From the NCBI GenBank assembly GCA_002347815.1, contig DDXV01000054.1, positions 1 through 15,804 on the forward strand: a stretch of DNA of 15,804 nt. Direction: 5' to 3'. Below the pieces are notes generated by a model, which made no database searches, was not told where the DNA came from, and saw only the letters and a list, made by a program, of their open reading frames with translations. Origin of the DNA: Syntrophaceae bacterium UBA2251 (GTDB taxonomy: Bacteria > Desulfobacterota > Syntrophia > Syntrophales > UBA2251). Of this stretch, positions 7,507 through 15,284 are shown piece by piece. The position numbers and the translations under genes are program-made. Position 1 is the first letter of the stretch; the number at the start of each line of letters is the position of its first letter.

Positions 7507-10500
7507 TTATCCCAGCACCTCCAACAATTCAGCCAAGACCTCGACAGTACCCTCGTCTTCGCAGGTCAGCTCGATAGGCTGGAAGTCGCGATTGACAGGT
7601 TTAAGCAGAACGCGTACATGCCTCCAGGTTCCGTCTTCGGAAACGGCTTTTTCGCTCTCATAGCGTTTGACGGTGAAACGTTGGCCCGTCTCCGGGTCAG
7701 TAGTATCGCGAAGCAGAACGACCACGGTTCTTCCCTGGCGCGTTCCTTGGACAGGAGAGGCAAAGAGGCAGTAGGCGCCGTCGGGAATCGCCGGTTCCAT
7801 GGATTTCCCCACCACCTGGGCAACAAACATTCCCTTCCGCAGGCGTCGTCCGGTATCGATTGCCACCCAATCTTGATCCCAGTTTTCACTGCCGGCGGGC
7901 TGCGGCTCCCCGAAATATCCGGCAGCGATCTTCAGCGGCATCAGCGGAACACAATTGGTAAAACGTTCCTTGGGAAGAGGCTTTATGATCCTCAGCGTAA
8001 ACGCACCCCTCTCCTTTCCCGCCGCCTGTCCTCGCTTGTACCAAGACGCATCCTTCTTCAGTGCTTCCCGGAGCTCCGCTGCGTTGAGATAGCCGGCCAG
8101 CCGCCGGAAGTGGCGGGTCATGGCCCCTTCGTCGGCAAGGTCGCTTACGGCGATTTCGATCACTTCATAACCATTGTTCCGCAGCCAGGACCGGATGCGA
8201 TGGTCCTGTTCCGCCGTTGCCGGATTGCCGTGCAGGTGGCCGCTCAGGCCGTCCAGATAAATGCACACGCCTTCATCGTCTTCATGGTGCGGCGCGCGAT
8301 AGATGATATCCGGGGTGGTTGTCCCGATGGCACGGTCAAGCCGGATCTGACAGCCGCGGATTCCTTCCTCGAAGCCGGCAGCCAGCAGCAAATGCCGAAG
8401 TCGCCGCTCCGCTTCGTTGACCGGATGTGTCCCCTCTTCCGGTGCTTTGGAAGGCTGCTTGGCTGGGATTTCATGGCTCGGCGTCAGATGGTCACCCCAG
8501 GCCGCGATCCGCTCCTGCGCTGCCCTTCGGTCGAGATACTTGTGGTAATAGCCGTTACGGAAGGTTTGGAGGCAGTCGATGCAGGATTGATCGCACGCTG
8601 CCGGACAGTTCTTGACAACCTCTTTGGCCACGGCCACAATCTCCTCGAAGCGTTCGCAGATCTGGTCGAGGAGCCCGGAACCGCCGGGCATGGGGTCCCA
8701 CAGCAGGGCGTCAACCTCGTCCCGGTCCACATGGCCGATGACGAGGATTTGCAGATCGTCCAGGTGCATGTCCAGCACCCGGGCCGCGGCAAAGCGCAGC
8801 GCCTCCAAGACGCTGTAGGCGGTGGTTTGGTCCGGACAGGCGGGCAGCGACAGGACATCTGCCACGACATCGGCATAGAAGCCGACGGGCTCAATGGGCT
8901 TCCCGCAGCGTTCCAGATGGGACTGCTCGAAATGCTCCCGCTGCCGATCCGAGGAAAGAGGCGATACGCTCTGGCCACAGACCCGGCAGACCGGATAGCC
9001 GAACCTCTCGAACCGGTCAATGGCCACCGAGGCGCCGACATTGACCATGCGCAGCCTAACGCCTCGGCGGTGATGGAGGGTCTGTTCGCCCCAGCGGTAA
9101 GCGCGGCCGCCGTTATGCTGATCCCGCTCCAGACCATACACTGCCACTCCCAACTGAAACCGCAACTCCTCCTCATCGGAGATGTGCGACTGGTGGACCA
9201 GGTCCACATCACAGACCGCTATGGTTGGCAGGTTCACGGCGCCGAGTGCGCCCGGCGTTGCCCCCAGTTTTGTCTCCTTGACGGCCTTGCGTTCGGAGGA
9301 GACCTCAAAAACGGGCATTTCAATCCGCTGTTCATCAATGTCGCGGTGGAAGCGGCGGGACACGAAGCGGTTTCCGTTGGCATAGATCAGATTGCCCGGC
9401 ACATACTCACGAAGCGCAACACTGGGCGGTCTGGGCAGAGTGAAGGCCATTGCCCCAGTCCGCCAAAAAGGGATCTCGGCGGAACCCAGGACGGAGCCGA
9501 CTTCCAGCCCGTAGCCGGGGAGAAAGCCCTCGGCGGCCAAGACGCCAAAGGTATTGACGTCATCGTAGCCTTCCGCCTCGCGCCGGATTCTTCGCGCCGT
9601 GCCCTTGAGCCGTTTGACGAGGCCGTCACAGCGCCGGAAAAGGGCCTCGTCCTCCGGATCCAGATCACCCTGTTTTTCCCGAACAGCGTTGAGCCGGCGG
9701 ATCTGTTCCAAGGCCCATCTCAAGCGGCGATCCAACCGACCAATCACTTCCGCAAGAGCGTCCACCATCCCATTGATGTGGGCACGCAGCACCTCCGGGC
9801 TCGTCACTTCCGCGTCCGCTTCAGGCCAGCCCTGGCAAAAGGCGCGTTCCACATAGCCGCAGAGGTCTTCCAGGTTTCCAGCGATCAAGTCCCGCAAGGG
9901 CGACAGATCGGGAAGATTCTCACGCACGAGCCCCCCATCGAAGAGATAGGCCGAGACCCGGTCGGGCAGGCAGGCTTTCAGCGTATCTACAATCTCCCGC
10001 CTCCCCTCGGCTGATCGGGAGGCATCCTTTTCATATTTATGCAGTCGGGTAATGACCGTGGCATGGACGTGCTTGGCAACCATCAGCTCGTTGCGTAGAT
10101 TGAAGGCCGGCGGATCCACCCGGCCCGCAAGCAGCTTCAGTGGATCGGCGAAATAGGCCCGGTCGTGGGAAACCGGCCGGCAGTAGGTCATGTCCACGGC
10201 CATGCGGTGTCGCCGTCCCGCCCGCCCGGCGCGCTGCCAGTAATTGGCGGGCAGGGGCGGGACGTTGCGCATGAGGATCGCATCAAGCTTGCCGATGTCC
10301 ACCCCCAGTTCGAGGGTGGGGGTACAGACAAAGGCGTTGACCGCTTCGGAATCCCCTTTGAAGAGGTTCTCCAACCGCTCACGCTCCTCATGCGGGACCA
10401 TGGCCGTGTGCTCTTCCGGACGGAGCATGGAGTAGCCCTGGTCAAGGAGCTGTAGATCATAATTGTCCGGGTCTTCACGGACGAATTCGAGAACACCATC

Positions 10501-13437
10501 GCAGCGCCAGGCAGGACAGGCCAGATTCGGTGCGCGGCGCGTTGTCCGCCGTCGGCAGTTTTTACAGCGCCAGACGCCGCGATTCTGCTGAAGCCGCAGG
10601 CGGTCTGCATCCACCTGATAGACGCCGCTCACATTCGGCAGCGGGTTTCCCTTCGCCCCCTTGAGCTGCACCGGTTTGAGGAGTCTCAAGTCTTTGCTCG
10701 TCAGAAAACGGAACAGGCATGTCAAAAAGTCCTCGACATTTTCCGCGGAGACGCCCCATTTTTTGGCCATCTGGCGGATCGTCGTGTCGCCCCGATCGCT
10801 CAGCCACTGGGTCACCAGCTCCGGCTTTTCATCCGGTTCCCGATGGAGCTTCGTCCCGACCGGACCGCCCGCCTGGGGTAAGTATCCCTGCTGGACTTCG
10901 AGATCGCCTTCCTGCCAGTATTTGGTGAATATCTCCCATTCCGGGTCGTGCAGAATCCGCTTGCGCCGCAGATAATCGAGCAGACCCGCGACACCGTCCC
11001 GCAGATCTTCAGGCGGCATCCCCAGGCTATTGGCGTTCTCCTGGATCCAGGGAAGCGCCGGATTGAGCCCCTCGTAATCCACCTTCATCCGCCCCCAGGG
11101 CTCCAGGCCGATGGCCTGCCGTGAGGAAAGGGTGACCTCGCGCAACACCTGTATCCGGAGGAATTTCCTTCTCTCCTTTTCGTGGCGTCCCCCGCCGCCT
11201 TCCCGGCGGACGACCTGCCACACCTCGGGCACAAGAGCCCGCGAGAGGGACTCGTCCTTCTCCAGGGACTCGTCGAGATGCATCGCCAGATCGCCGATCG
11301 AAACAGCGCCGGCCTTCAACCCCTCGGCCATGAGGGCGCGCAGACGGAAGCGGCGGGCATGGTCCTTCATCCACCCGGCCTGAAAGGCGGCATCCTGCCG
11401 GTTGTCGCAGAAAACCAGGAGACGCGGCCGTTCCGAATGGTGCACCATGTCCTGCGCCAGGACGTGGACATCCGCCACATTGGTGGCGCGGACCGGCCGG
11501 GCGGGCTCCCGGTAGGTGCTTCCGATGCGGCGGCCGTTGGCCCCGCAGGAGAGGCAACTGGTGAGCTTCCCGGGATCTTCTTTCTTCTGCCGGATTGCGT
11601 AAAGAATAATAGCCTGGCCCGCCGCGCCGCAGTGGCGGCACCGTCCGACCGGCTCGGGATGGGCCGCGCCGCAGCGCCGGCAGAAGTGAAGCGCAGCGAT
11701 CCTTTCGTTGTCTTCGAGATCCTCGTCTTCCGTTCCGCCGACGATCCGGTCGAGGAGTACCACACGGCGTCCCCCCTGAGCCTCCTCCAGAGGCATCCAG
11801 AAAGAGCCTTCGCCTGTCGCCTCGCCGCCGCCCGGTCGCCGGAGGGTGAAATCGAAGTCTTTCAAGAAGGCGATGAAGTAATGCTGACCGCAGGTCGTGC
11901 AGGTGGTGACCGGAAAGTGGGCGTGCCGTTCCCCCTCGTCGCCGGCTTCGATCTCATCCTCCGCGGCAAGCCAGAGCTTCGGCCCCGGATCGCTTTCAGG
12001 GAAGGTGACAACGGCCCCGCTGATCCCGCGGATAAAGCCATGCACGACAGGCCGAACGAGCGGTCGTCCCTCCCGCCTTGCCGCCGCGCCCAGGGTCAGC
12101 CAGGCCAGAATTTCGGCCTCGGTGATGGCTCGGCCGATCTTCTTTTTCAGCACCTCCGGCAATTCCTCAAGCGGCCGCGGTGAAGCGAGCGCCTCGCTCA
12201 ACTGGAAGAGCACCTCGTTTCGGGACAAGGCTTCATAGAGGACGTTCGGCCATGCCCCCTTGGCCAGTTCGGCACTGGTCAAGGCGCGATAGACGCTGCG
12301 GATGGCCGCCCCGTCCCCTTCTTCATCTTCCACCGCCTTTACGCAATCGTTGAGCAGGCTGTTGGCGTCTTTGGGTTTCGTGGGAGTGATTCGGTCTCCG
12401 GCCCACACCTCCGCCTCATAGGCCTCGCTCACGGTTACGACCGACTCCATCCCCACGCCGAAGAAGCGGCTGGCAAAGTCGCGGGCAGCATCGGGGTTCC
12501 GCTGGTCGGCAATGGTCGCCGAGGTGGCGATGCAGACCGTATCCTGGGCTTCGCGGCCACAAAATGCCCGCAGTCGACGGATGAGGCAGGCCGTTTCAGC
12601 ACCCTGGGCGCCGGCGAAGGTGTGGGCCTCGTCGAAGACCAGAAAGTCCAATCTCGCGTCGGAGAACAGCTCGACATCCCGCTGACGCGTGAGCAGGAGT
12701 TCCAACTGTTTGACGTTCGTCAGCAATATCCGTGGCTGATGGCCCGCCTTGCGCATCGCTTCCCGCGAGCAGACCTCCTCGGGGGGATGGACCGTCTCGC
12801 CCCGTTTCTCCCGACGATATTCGGCCAGTTTTGCCTCGTAGTCGGCGAGAGACGCCCCCGCAGGAAGACGGTATCCCGCCACATCCACTTCCCGTTCGGG
12901 GGTCTTGCCGACGTACATGCCGAAGCTGATACCGGTGCCGGCCAGAAGGGAGCGAAGCCGGCCGAGCTGGTCTTCGGCCAGGGCGTTCATCGGATAGACG
13001 ATCACGGCGCTGATCCCGGCTGGCGCCCCCTCGTCCCTCAGGGCAAGGCATTTGCTGATGACCGGATAGAGGAAGCACTCGGTCTTCCCGGAGCCGGTAC
13101 CCGTCGAGACCAGCGTCGTCCGCCCGGCATGGATGGCCCGGATCGCCTCTTCCTGATGTCCATAGACCCGGCCGATCTCCTTCGGGATGCGTTCCCGCAT
13201 GTGGGAATGAAAAATCGCTTCGTGAACCAGATCCTCCACCGCGGCGCCCTGTCGGAAGGGCCGCGAGAGGCTGATATAAGGCCCCTTCAGGAGGGGAGAG
13301 CGGCGCGTCTCATCGAGCGAGAGGAGCCGCCGCATCTGCATGAGCAGGCGTTCATCGGCAAAGGGGTAGGCGGTGAGCTGGTAGCGAAGAAAACTCCGGA
13401 CGACCTTTTCGGTAAAGACGATGGGGTTCAATGCCAT
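7507..13437 (-). CDS. Giant SF2 helicase / DUF1998 / nuclease-like / UmuD-like S24 fusion protein
   Basis: A 1976-residue cytosolic protein with four joined modules. The helicase (about 90-1100) has a Q-like motif YGHQEEAI (92-99), Walker A GTGSGKT (113-119), YPMNALAEDQ (148-157), DEAH (269-272), SAT (306-308), LELGVDIG and the arginine-finger motif QRAGRAGRR (1068-1076). Cys-rich ribbons occur near 510, 585-630, 955-980 and 1480-1510. A DUF1998 module follows, with DPMPGGSGLL and Cys1611, 1615, 1619, 1622 ahead of LDRRAA, as in MrfA/YprA. Next, about 1670-1770, is a Vsr/DUF559-like nuclease pattern: TPDIIY (Asp1710), IYLDG (Asp1729), an HLHG and GYEVIEI. Last is a UmuD/LexA-like S24 domain with Ala1839-Gly1840, Ser1879 in GKSMEP and Lys1924 in FTVKRY. 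ATG 13437 has GAGGG 6 bases upstream. DruE of Druantia and DISARM helicases are the nearest known types; a phage-defence role is inference. Confidence 0.9.
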   Translation of the reverse strand: MALNPIVFTEKVVRSFLRYQLTAYPFADERLLMQMRRLLSLDETRRSPLLKGPYISLSRPFRQGAAVEDLVHEAIFHSHMRERIPKEIGRVYGHQEEAIRAIHAGRTTLVSTGTGSGKTECFLYPVISKCLALRDEGAPAGISAVIVYPMNALAEDQLGRLRSLLAGTGISFGMYVGKTPEREVDVAGYRLPAGASLADYEAKLAEYRREKRGETVHPPEEVCSREAMRKAGHQPRILLTNVKQLELLLTRQRDVELFSDARLDFLVFDEAHTFAGAQGAETACLIRRLRAFCGREAQDTVCIATSATIADQRNPDAARDFASRFFGVGMESVVTVSEAYEAEVWAGDRITPTKPKDANSLLNDCVKAVEDEEGDGAAIRSVYRALTSAELAKGAWPNVLYEALSRNEVLFQLSEALASPRPLEELPEVLKKKIGRAITEAEILAWLTLGAAARREGRPLVRPVVHGFIRGISGAVVTFPESDPGPKLWLAAEDEIEAGDEGERHAHFPVTTCTTCGQHYFIAFLKDFDFTLRRPGGGEATGEGSFWMPLEEAQGGRRVVLLDRIVGGTEDEDLEDNERIAALHFCRRCGAAHPEPVGRCRHCGAAGQAIILYAIRQKKEDPGKLTSCLSCGANGRRIGSTYREPARPVRATNVADVHVLAQDMVHHSERPRLLVFCDNRQDAAFQAGWMKDHARRFRLRALMAEGLKAGAVSIGDLAMHLDESLEKDESLSRALVPEVWQVVRREGGGGRHEKERRKFLRIQVLREVTLSSRQAIGLEPWGRMKVDYEGLNPALPWIQENANSLGMPPEDLRDGVAGLLDYLRRKRILHDPEWEIFTKYWQEGDLEVQQGYLPQAGGPVGTKLHREPDEKPELVTQWLSDRGDTTIRQMAKKWGVSAENVEDFLTCLFRFLTSKDLRLLKPVQLKGAKGNPLPNVSGVYQVDADRLRLQQNRGVWRCKNCRRRTTRRAPNLACPAWRCDGVLEFVREDPDNYDLQLLDQGYSMLRPEEHTAMVPHEERERLENLFKGDSEAVNAFVCTPTLELGVDIGKLDAILMRNVPPLPANYWQRAGRAGRRHRMAVDMTYCRPVSHDRAYFADPLKLLAGRVDPPAFNLRNELMVAKHVHATVITRLHKYEKDASRSAEGRREIVDTLKACLPDRVSAYLFDGGLVRENLPDLSPLRDLIAGNLEDLCGYVERAFCQGWPEADAEVTSPEVLRAHINGMVDALAEVIGRLDRRLRWALEQIRRLNAVREKQGDLDPEDEALFRRCDGLVKRLKGTARRIRREAEGYDDVNTFGVLAAEGFLPGYGLEVGSVLGSAEIPFWRTGAMAFTLPRPPSVALREYVPGNLIYANGNRFVSRRFHRDIDEQRIEMPVFEVSSERKAVKETKLGATPGALGAVNLPTIAVCDVDLVHQSHISDEEELRFQLGVAVYGLERDQHNGGRAYRWGEQTLHHRRGVRLRMVNVGASVAIDRFERFGYPVCRVCGQSVSPLSSDRQREHFEQSHLERCGKPIEPVGFYADVVADVLSLPACPDQTTAYSVLEALRFAAARVLDMHLDDLQILVIGHVDRDEVDALLWDPMPGGSGLLDQICERFEEIVAVAKEVVKNCPAACDQSCIDCLQTFRNGYYHKYLDRRAAQERIAAWGDHLTPSHEIPAKQPSKAPEEGTHPVNEAERRLRHLLLAAGFEEGIRGCQIRLDRAIGTTTPDIIYRAPHHEDDEGVCIYLDGLSGHLHGNPATAEQDHRIRSWLRNNGYEVIEIAVSDLADEGAMTRHFRRLAGYLNAAELREALKKDASWYKRGQAAGKERGAFTLRIIKPLPKERFTNCVPLMPLKIAAGYFGEPQPAGSENWDQDWVAIDTGRRLRKGMFVAQVVGKSMEPAIPDGAYCLFASPVQGTRQGRTVVVLLRDTTDPETGQRFTVKRYESEKAVSEDGTWRHVRVLLKPVNRDFQPIELTCEDEGTVEVLAELLEVLG

Positions 13438-13579
13438 GATCAGCCCTCAAGTTTTGTGCCGCTTATGCTACAGAGGGACACACCCCGTTAGTGATCGCCT
13501 TGAAGCCCCGAATCGATGTCTCGTGGATGTGCTACAATACCCGCTGGACAGGCATTGACGCCGGTGTCATCCCGATCTT

Positions 13580-13927
13580 CTAAACATCGAGCTCGGCCCG
13601 AGCAATACCCAGTGCCGCCGCCACCTTCGCAAGGGTTGCCCTCCGTGGTTTCGCGTTGGGCTTCTCCAGCTTGGCCACGGCGGCCTGACTGACACCCATC
13701 TTCGCGGCGAGCTCTCCTTGGGTAATCCCCAGGTGTTCACGCCATGCCCGAACGATGGGCGTATCCCGGAGGATATGCGCTTCGACAACCGCTTGCGGGA
13801 CGCCGGCGGCATGGATTTTCTCACCCTCCAGCCAAGGGCGGATGCGATCGAAATCTTCCCAGGGAACAAGGACAAAAGCCGGTTGTCCCTGATACTCTAT
13901 CTTTTGATAATCAGTATGTGCTTTCAT
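13580..13927 (-). CDS. Antitoxin with Phd-like N-terminus and XRE-type HTH
   Basis: A 115-residue protein, probably the antitoxin and autorepressor of the adjacent RelE/ParE-like toxin. Residues 6-28 (KIEYQGQPAFVLVPWEDF) resemble the strand pattern of Phd/YefM antitoxins, which often contacts toxin or forms the dimer. Residues 62-108 form a Cro/C1-type helix-turn-helix with ITQGELAAKMGVSQAAVAKLE, the second helix-turn being the recognition part. The start overlaps the end of the toxin gene by 17 bp, so the two are translationally coupled. The toxin-first order is that of HigBA-type pairs. It lies 142 bp before the giant helicase gene on the same strand and could also influence that gene. No close named homologue is claimed. 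Confidence 0.88.
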   Translation of the reverse strand: MKAHTDYQKIEYQGQPAFVLVPWEDFDRIRPWLEGEKIHAAGVPQAVVEAHILRDTPIVRAWREHLGITQGELAAKMGVSQAAVAKLEKPNAKPRRATLAKVAAALGIARAELDV

Positions 13928-14165
13928 CGCGTTTTTTTACCTCTTCAATACGGATAATGCTGATCTCCTCAAATACATTGAAGAGAATCCGCCAATTTCC
14001 CACCCGGAGTCTGTGAGTCGGTTCATGGTCGGTCAACCTTTTCACATTGGCACAAGCCGGAAACACAGATAAACCACGTGTGGCTGACAGAATACGTTCC
14101 TGCACAACGCGGTCTCCGATTTTCTTAAGTTGTTTAACGGCTTTCGGTTGCCAGATCACGTCCAT
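13911..14165 (-). CDS. RelE/ParE-family toxin
   Basis: An 84-residue basic protein with the RelE/ParE toxin fold pattern: MDVIWQPKAVKQLKKIGDRV at the start (the first strand and helix), then HRLRVGNWRILFNVFEEISIIRIEEVKKRDE near the end, where the family carries its conserved arginines and terminal Tyr (here Tyr84). Members either cut mRNA in the ribosome (RelE, HigB) or block gyrase (ParE); the sequence alone does not decide between them, although the toxin-first order favours a HigB-like type. ATG 14165 lacks any Shine-Dalgarno sequence, and the best -10 box ends only about 10 bases upstream, so the message may be leaderless or nearly so. The antitoxin gene overlaps its last 17 bases. Confidence 0.9.
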   Translation of the reverse strand: MDVIWQPKAVKQLKKIGDRVVQERILSATRGLSVFPACANVKRLTDHEPTHRLRVGNWRILFNVFEEISIIRIEEVKKRDESTY

Positions 14166-14174
14166 GAGTGTTCA

Positions 14175-14216
14175 TTTACAACCAAATATAACCATTTGTC
14201 AATAAAATAAGTTGTA
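14175..14216 (-). promoter_or_regulatory. Toxin-antitoxin promoter with nested inverted repeats
   Basis: On the minus strand TTGACA (14197-14202) and TGTAAA (14175-14180) are 16 bp apart. Two inverted repeats are laid over this promoter: outer arms TACAAC (14177-14182) and GTTGTA (14211-14216), and inner arms CAAAT (14183-14187) and ATTTG (14194-14198). Binding of the HTH antitoxin here would block both promoter boxes, the usual autoregulation of such pairs. The region is very AT-rich compared with the rest of the window. Confidence 0.5.
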
Positions 14217-14343
14217 TTAAAAACAGGAGGGGAGCAATGCAGCGGTAGTGAGGCAAACTCCAGAAGATCTTAACCTCCCGGTGAAGACCCCTCCCGATGT
14301 ATTCGCGGATATGCTTTAGCATCAATTCCAGGCTAACGTTCAT
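14176..14343 (-). CDS. Possible 55-residue ORF overlapping the end of the AbiEi gene
   Basis: An ATG at 14343 lies 11 bp before the end of the AbiEi-like gene in another frame, the position where a coupled second gene would begin. The 55-codon frame starts MNVSLELMLKHIREYIGRG and ends in a hydrophobic stretch (CIAPLLFLIQLILL) before a TAA at 14176, inside the toxin promoter. It is not recognised. It may be a small membrane-anchored protein, the broken start of the missing partner gene, or a chance frame, since its 3' third covers AT-rich promoter DNA. No clear ribosome site was found. Confidence 0.2.
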   Translation of the reverse strand: MNVSLELMLKHIREYIGRGLHREVKIFWSLPHYRCIAPLLFLIQLILLTNGYIWL

Positions 14344-15148
14344 CAGGCTCCCCCGACGATAACAGCACCTTGGGAAGGATCAGGTTCCAGCGCCGGACAA
14401 GGAGGCCGCCCCTCTGCCCCCGTTCGACGTATGCCCGGGAACGCGGGCGGCGTTGTTCCATGCGGGCGAGAAGCGAATCAGGCACATGGAAGCTTTCCTG
14501 AAACCTCTCTAGAAACCACCCTGTCGCCGCCCAGAGCTTTGCCATGTCATACCGGCGCAGGACCTCCTCCAGGAGTTCGAGATCCAGGGTCGTGAACCCG
14601 GCGGCAGAGTTGACCAGTTCTTCCAGGCCTCCGGCCAGCGCCGGTCGGCTGAATCCCTCGACCAAGGTGCGTTCGGGGCCTGTGACCTCCAGCAGTTTCC
14701 CCTGGCGCTCTATCCGCCGTGTGCCGACCTGTTTGCCTGATTCGCCCTTCATCGAAAGGGGAAGATCAAGGAAACGGAGCGTTGCGTCTTCCAGTACAAG
14801 CGGCCGACGGCGCCTGTTGACATAAAGGGTACACTGATTCCAAAGCGAGTGCGCGGCCCCGAGCAGCTCCAGGGCGCTGTGATGAGAGAAGACGCCGTCA
14901 GGATACATGGCGCTTGCCACCAGAAAAGGATCGGGACGGAAACGTTCCGGGGACAGGGTCGGCGGAATAACGGCATATATCTCGCGGGTGACTCGTTTCA
15001 GGCGACCGGTCCTGAGGTGGTGCTTGAGTCGTTCGACGACGCGCAGCCGCTTCCCCTCCGGCATCAAGGCAGCGGCAGCCTCATCGAGGGAGAATACCGA
15101 ATGGCCAGCAAAGAAATCATTACCCCTGAGTTTTCGTTCGGTGTTCAT
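14333..15148 (-). CDS. AbiEi-family antitoxin / transcriptional regulator (type IV TA-like)
   Basis: A 271-residue protein of the AbiEi type. Residues 15-60 form a winged helix (SVFSLDEAAAALM ... RLKRVTREIYAVIP), followed by DPFLVASAMYPDGVFSHHSALELLGAAH (about 73-100), the most conserved AbiEi segment, and a C-terminal domain. In the AbiE abortive-infection system AbiEi is an autorepressor that neutralises the nucleotidyltransferase toxin AbiEii encoded immediately downstream. Here no AbiEii gene follows: only 167 bp separate its stop from the RelE-like toxin gene. It may be an orphan, a remnant, or a regulator of something else. The ATG at 15148 is used, with GGGAG about 15 bases upstream, farther than usual. 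An inverted repeat 37-62 bp upstream could be its operator. Confidence 0.82.
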   Translation of the reverse strand: MNTERKLRGNDFFAGHSVFSLDEAAAALMPEGKRLRVVERLKHHLRTGRLKRVTREIYAVIPPTLSPERFRPDPFLVASAMYPDGVFSHHSALELLGAAHSLWNQCTLYVNRRRRPLVLEDATLRFLDLPLSMKGESGKQVGTRRIERQGKLLEVTGPERTLVEGFSRPALAGGLEELVNSAAGFTTLDLELLEEVLRRYDMAKLWAATGWFLERFQESFHVPDSLLARMEQRRPRSRAYVERGQRGGLLVRRWNLILPKVLLSSGEPDER

Positions 15149-15184
15149 ATAGGCAACAAAACTCCCTGTATCATCCTAAAACGT

Positions 15185-15210
15185 CAACTGGACAGCGAAT
15201 CCGTCAGTTG
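15185..15210. promoter_or_regulatory. Inverted repeat upstream of the AbiEi gene, candidate operator
   Basis: CAACTG (15185-15190) and CAGTTG (15205-15210) are exact inverted arms separated by 14 bp; the match extends to CAACTG-GAC / GT-CAGTTG if one base is bulged. AbiEi proteins are known to bind inverted repeats in front of their own gene, so autoregulation is plausible. On the minus strand a TTGACG lies at the repeat's edge (15182-15187), but a matching -10 box at normal spacing was not found. Confidence 0.35.
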
Positions 15211-15284
15211 GCAATACGATTCTCTATGGGTAGTTATTTTACCTATTCGATCGCAATTTGCAAGCGATTCTTTCGGTTCATATT

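Noticed and set aside
7618..10014. A 798-codon plus-strand frame within the giant helicase gene
   Set aside because: It is antisense to the DUF1998, nuclease and S24 modules, which show clear family motifs. The plus-strand translation shows none.
13438..13579. A LexA box before the giant helicase gene
   Set aside because: CTGT occurs, but no partner ACAG at 8 bp or a similar palindrome was seen; the near-palindrome TGACACCGGCGTCA does not match a known SOS box that I can name.
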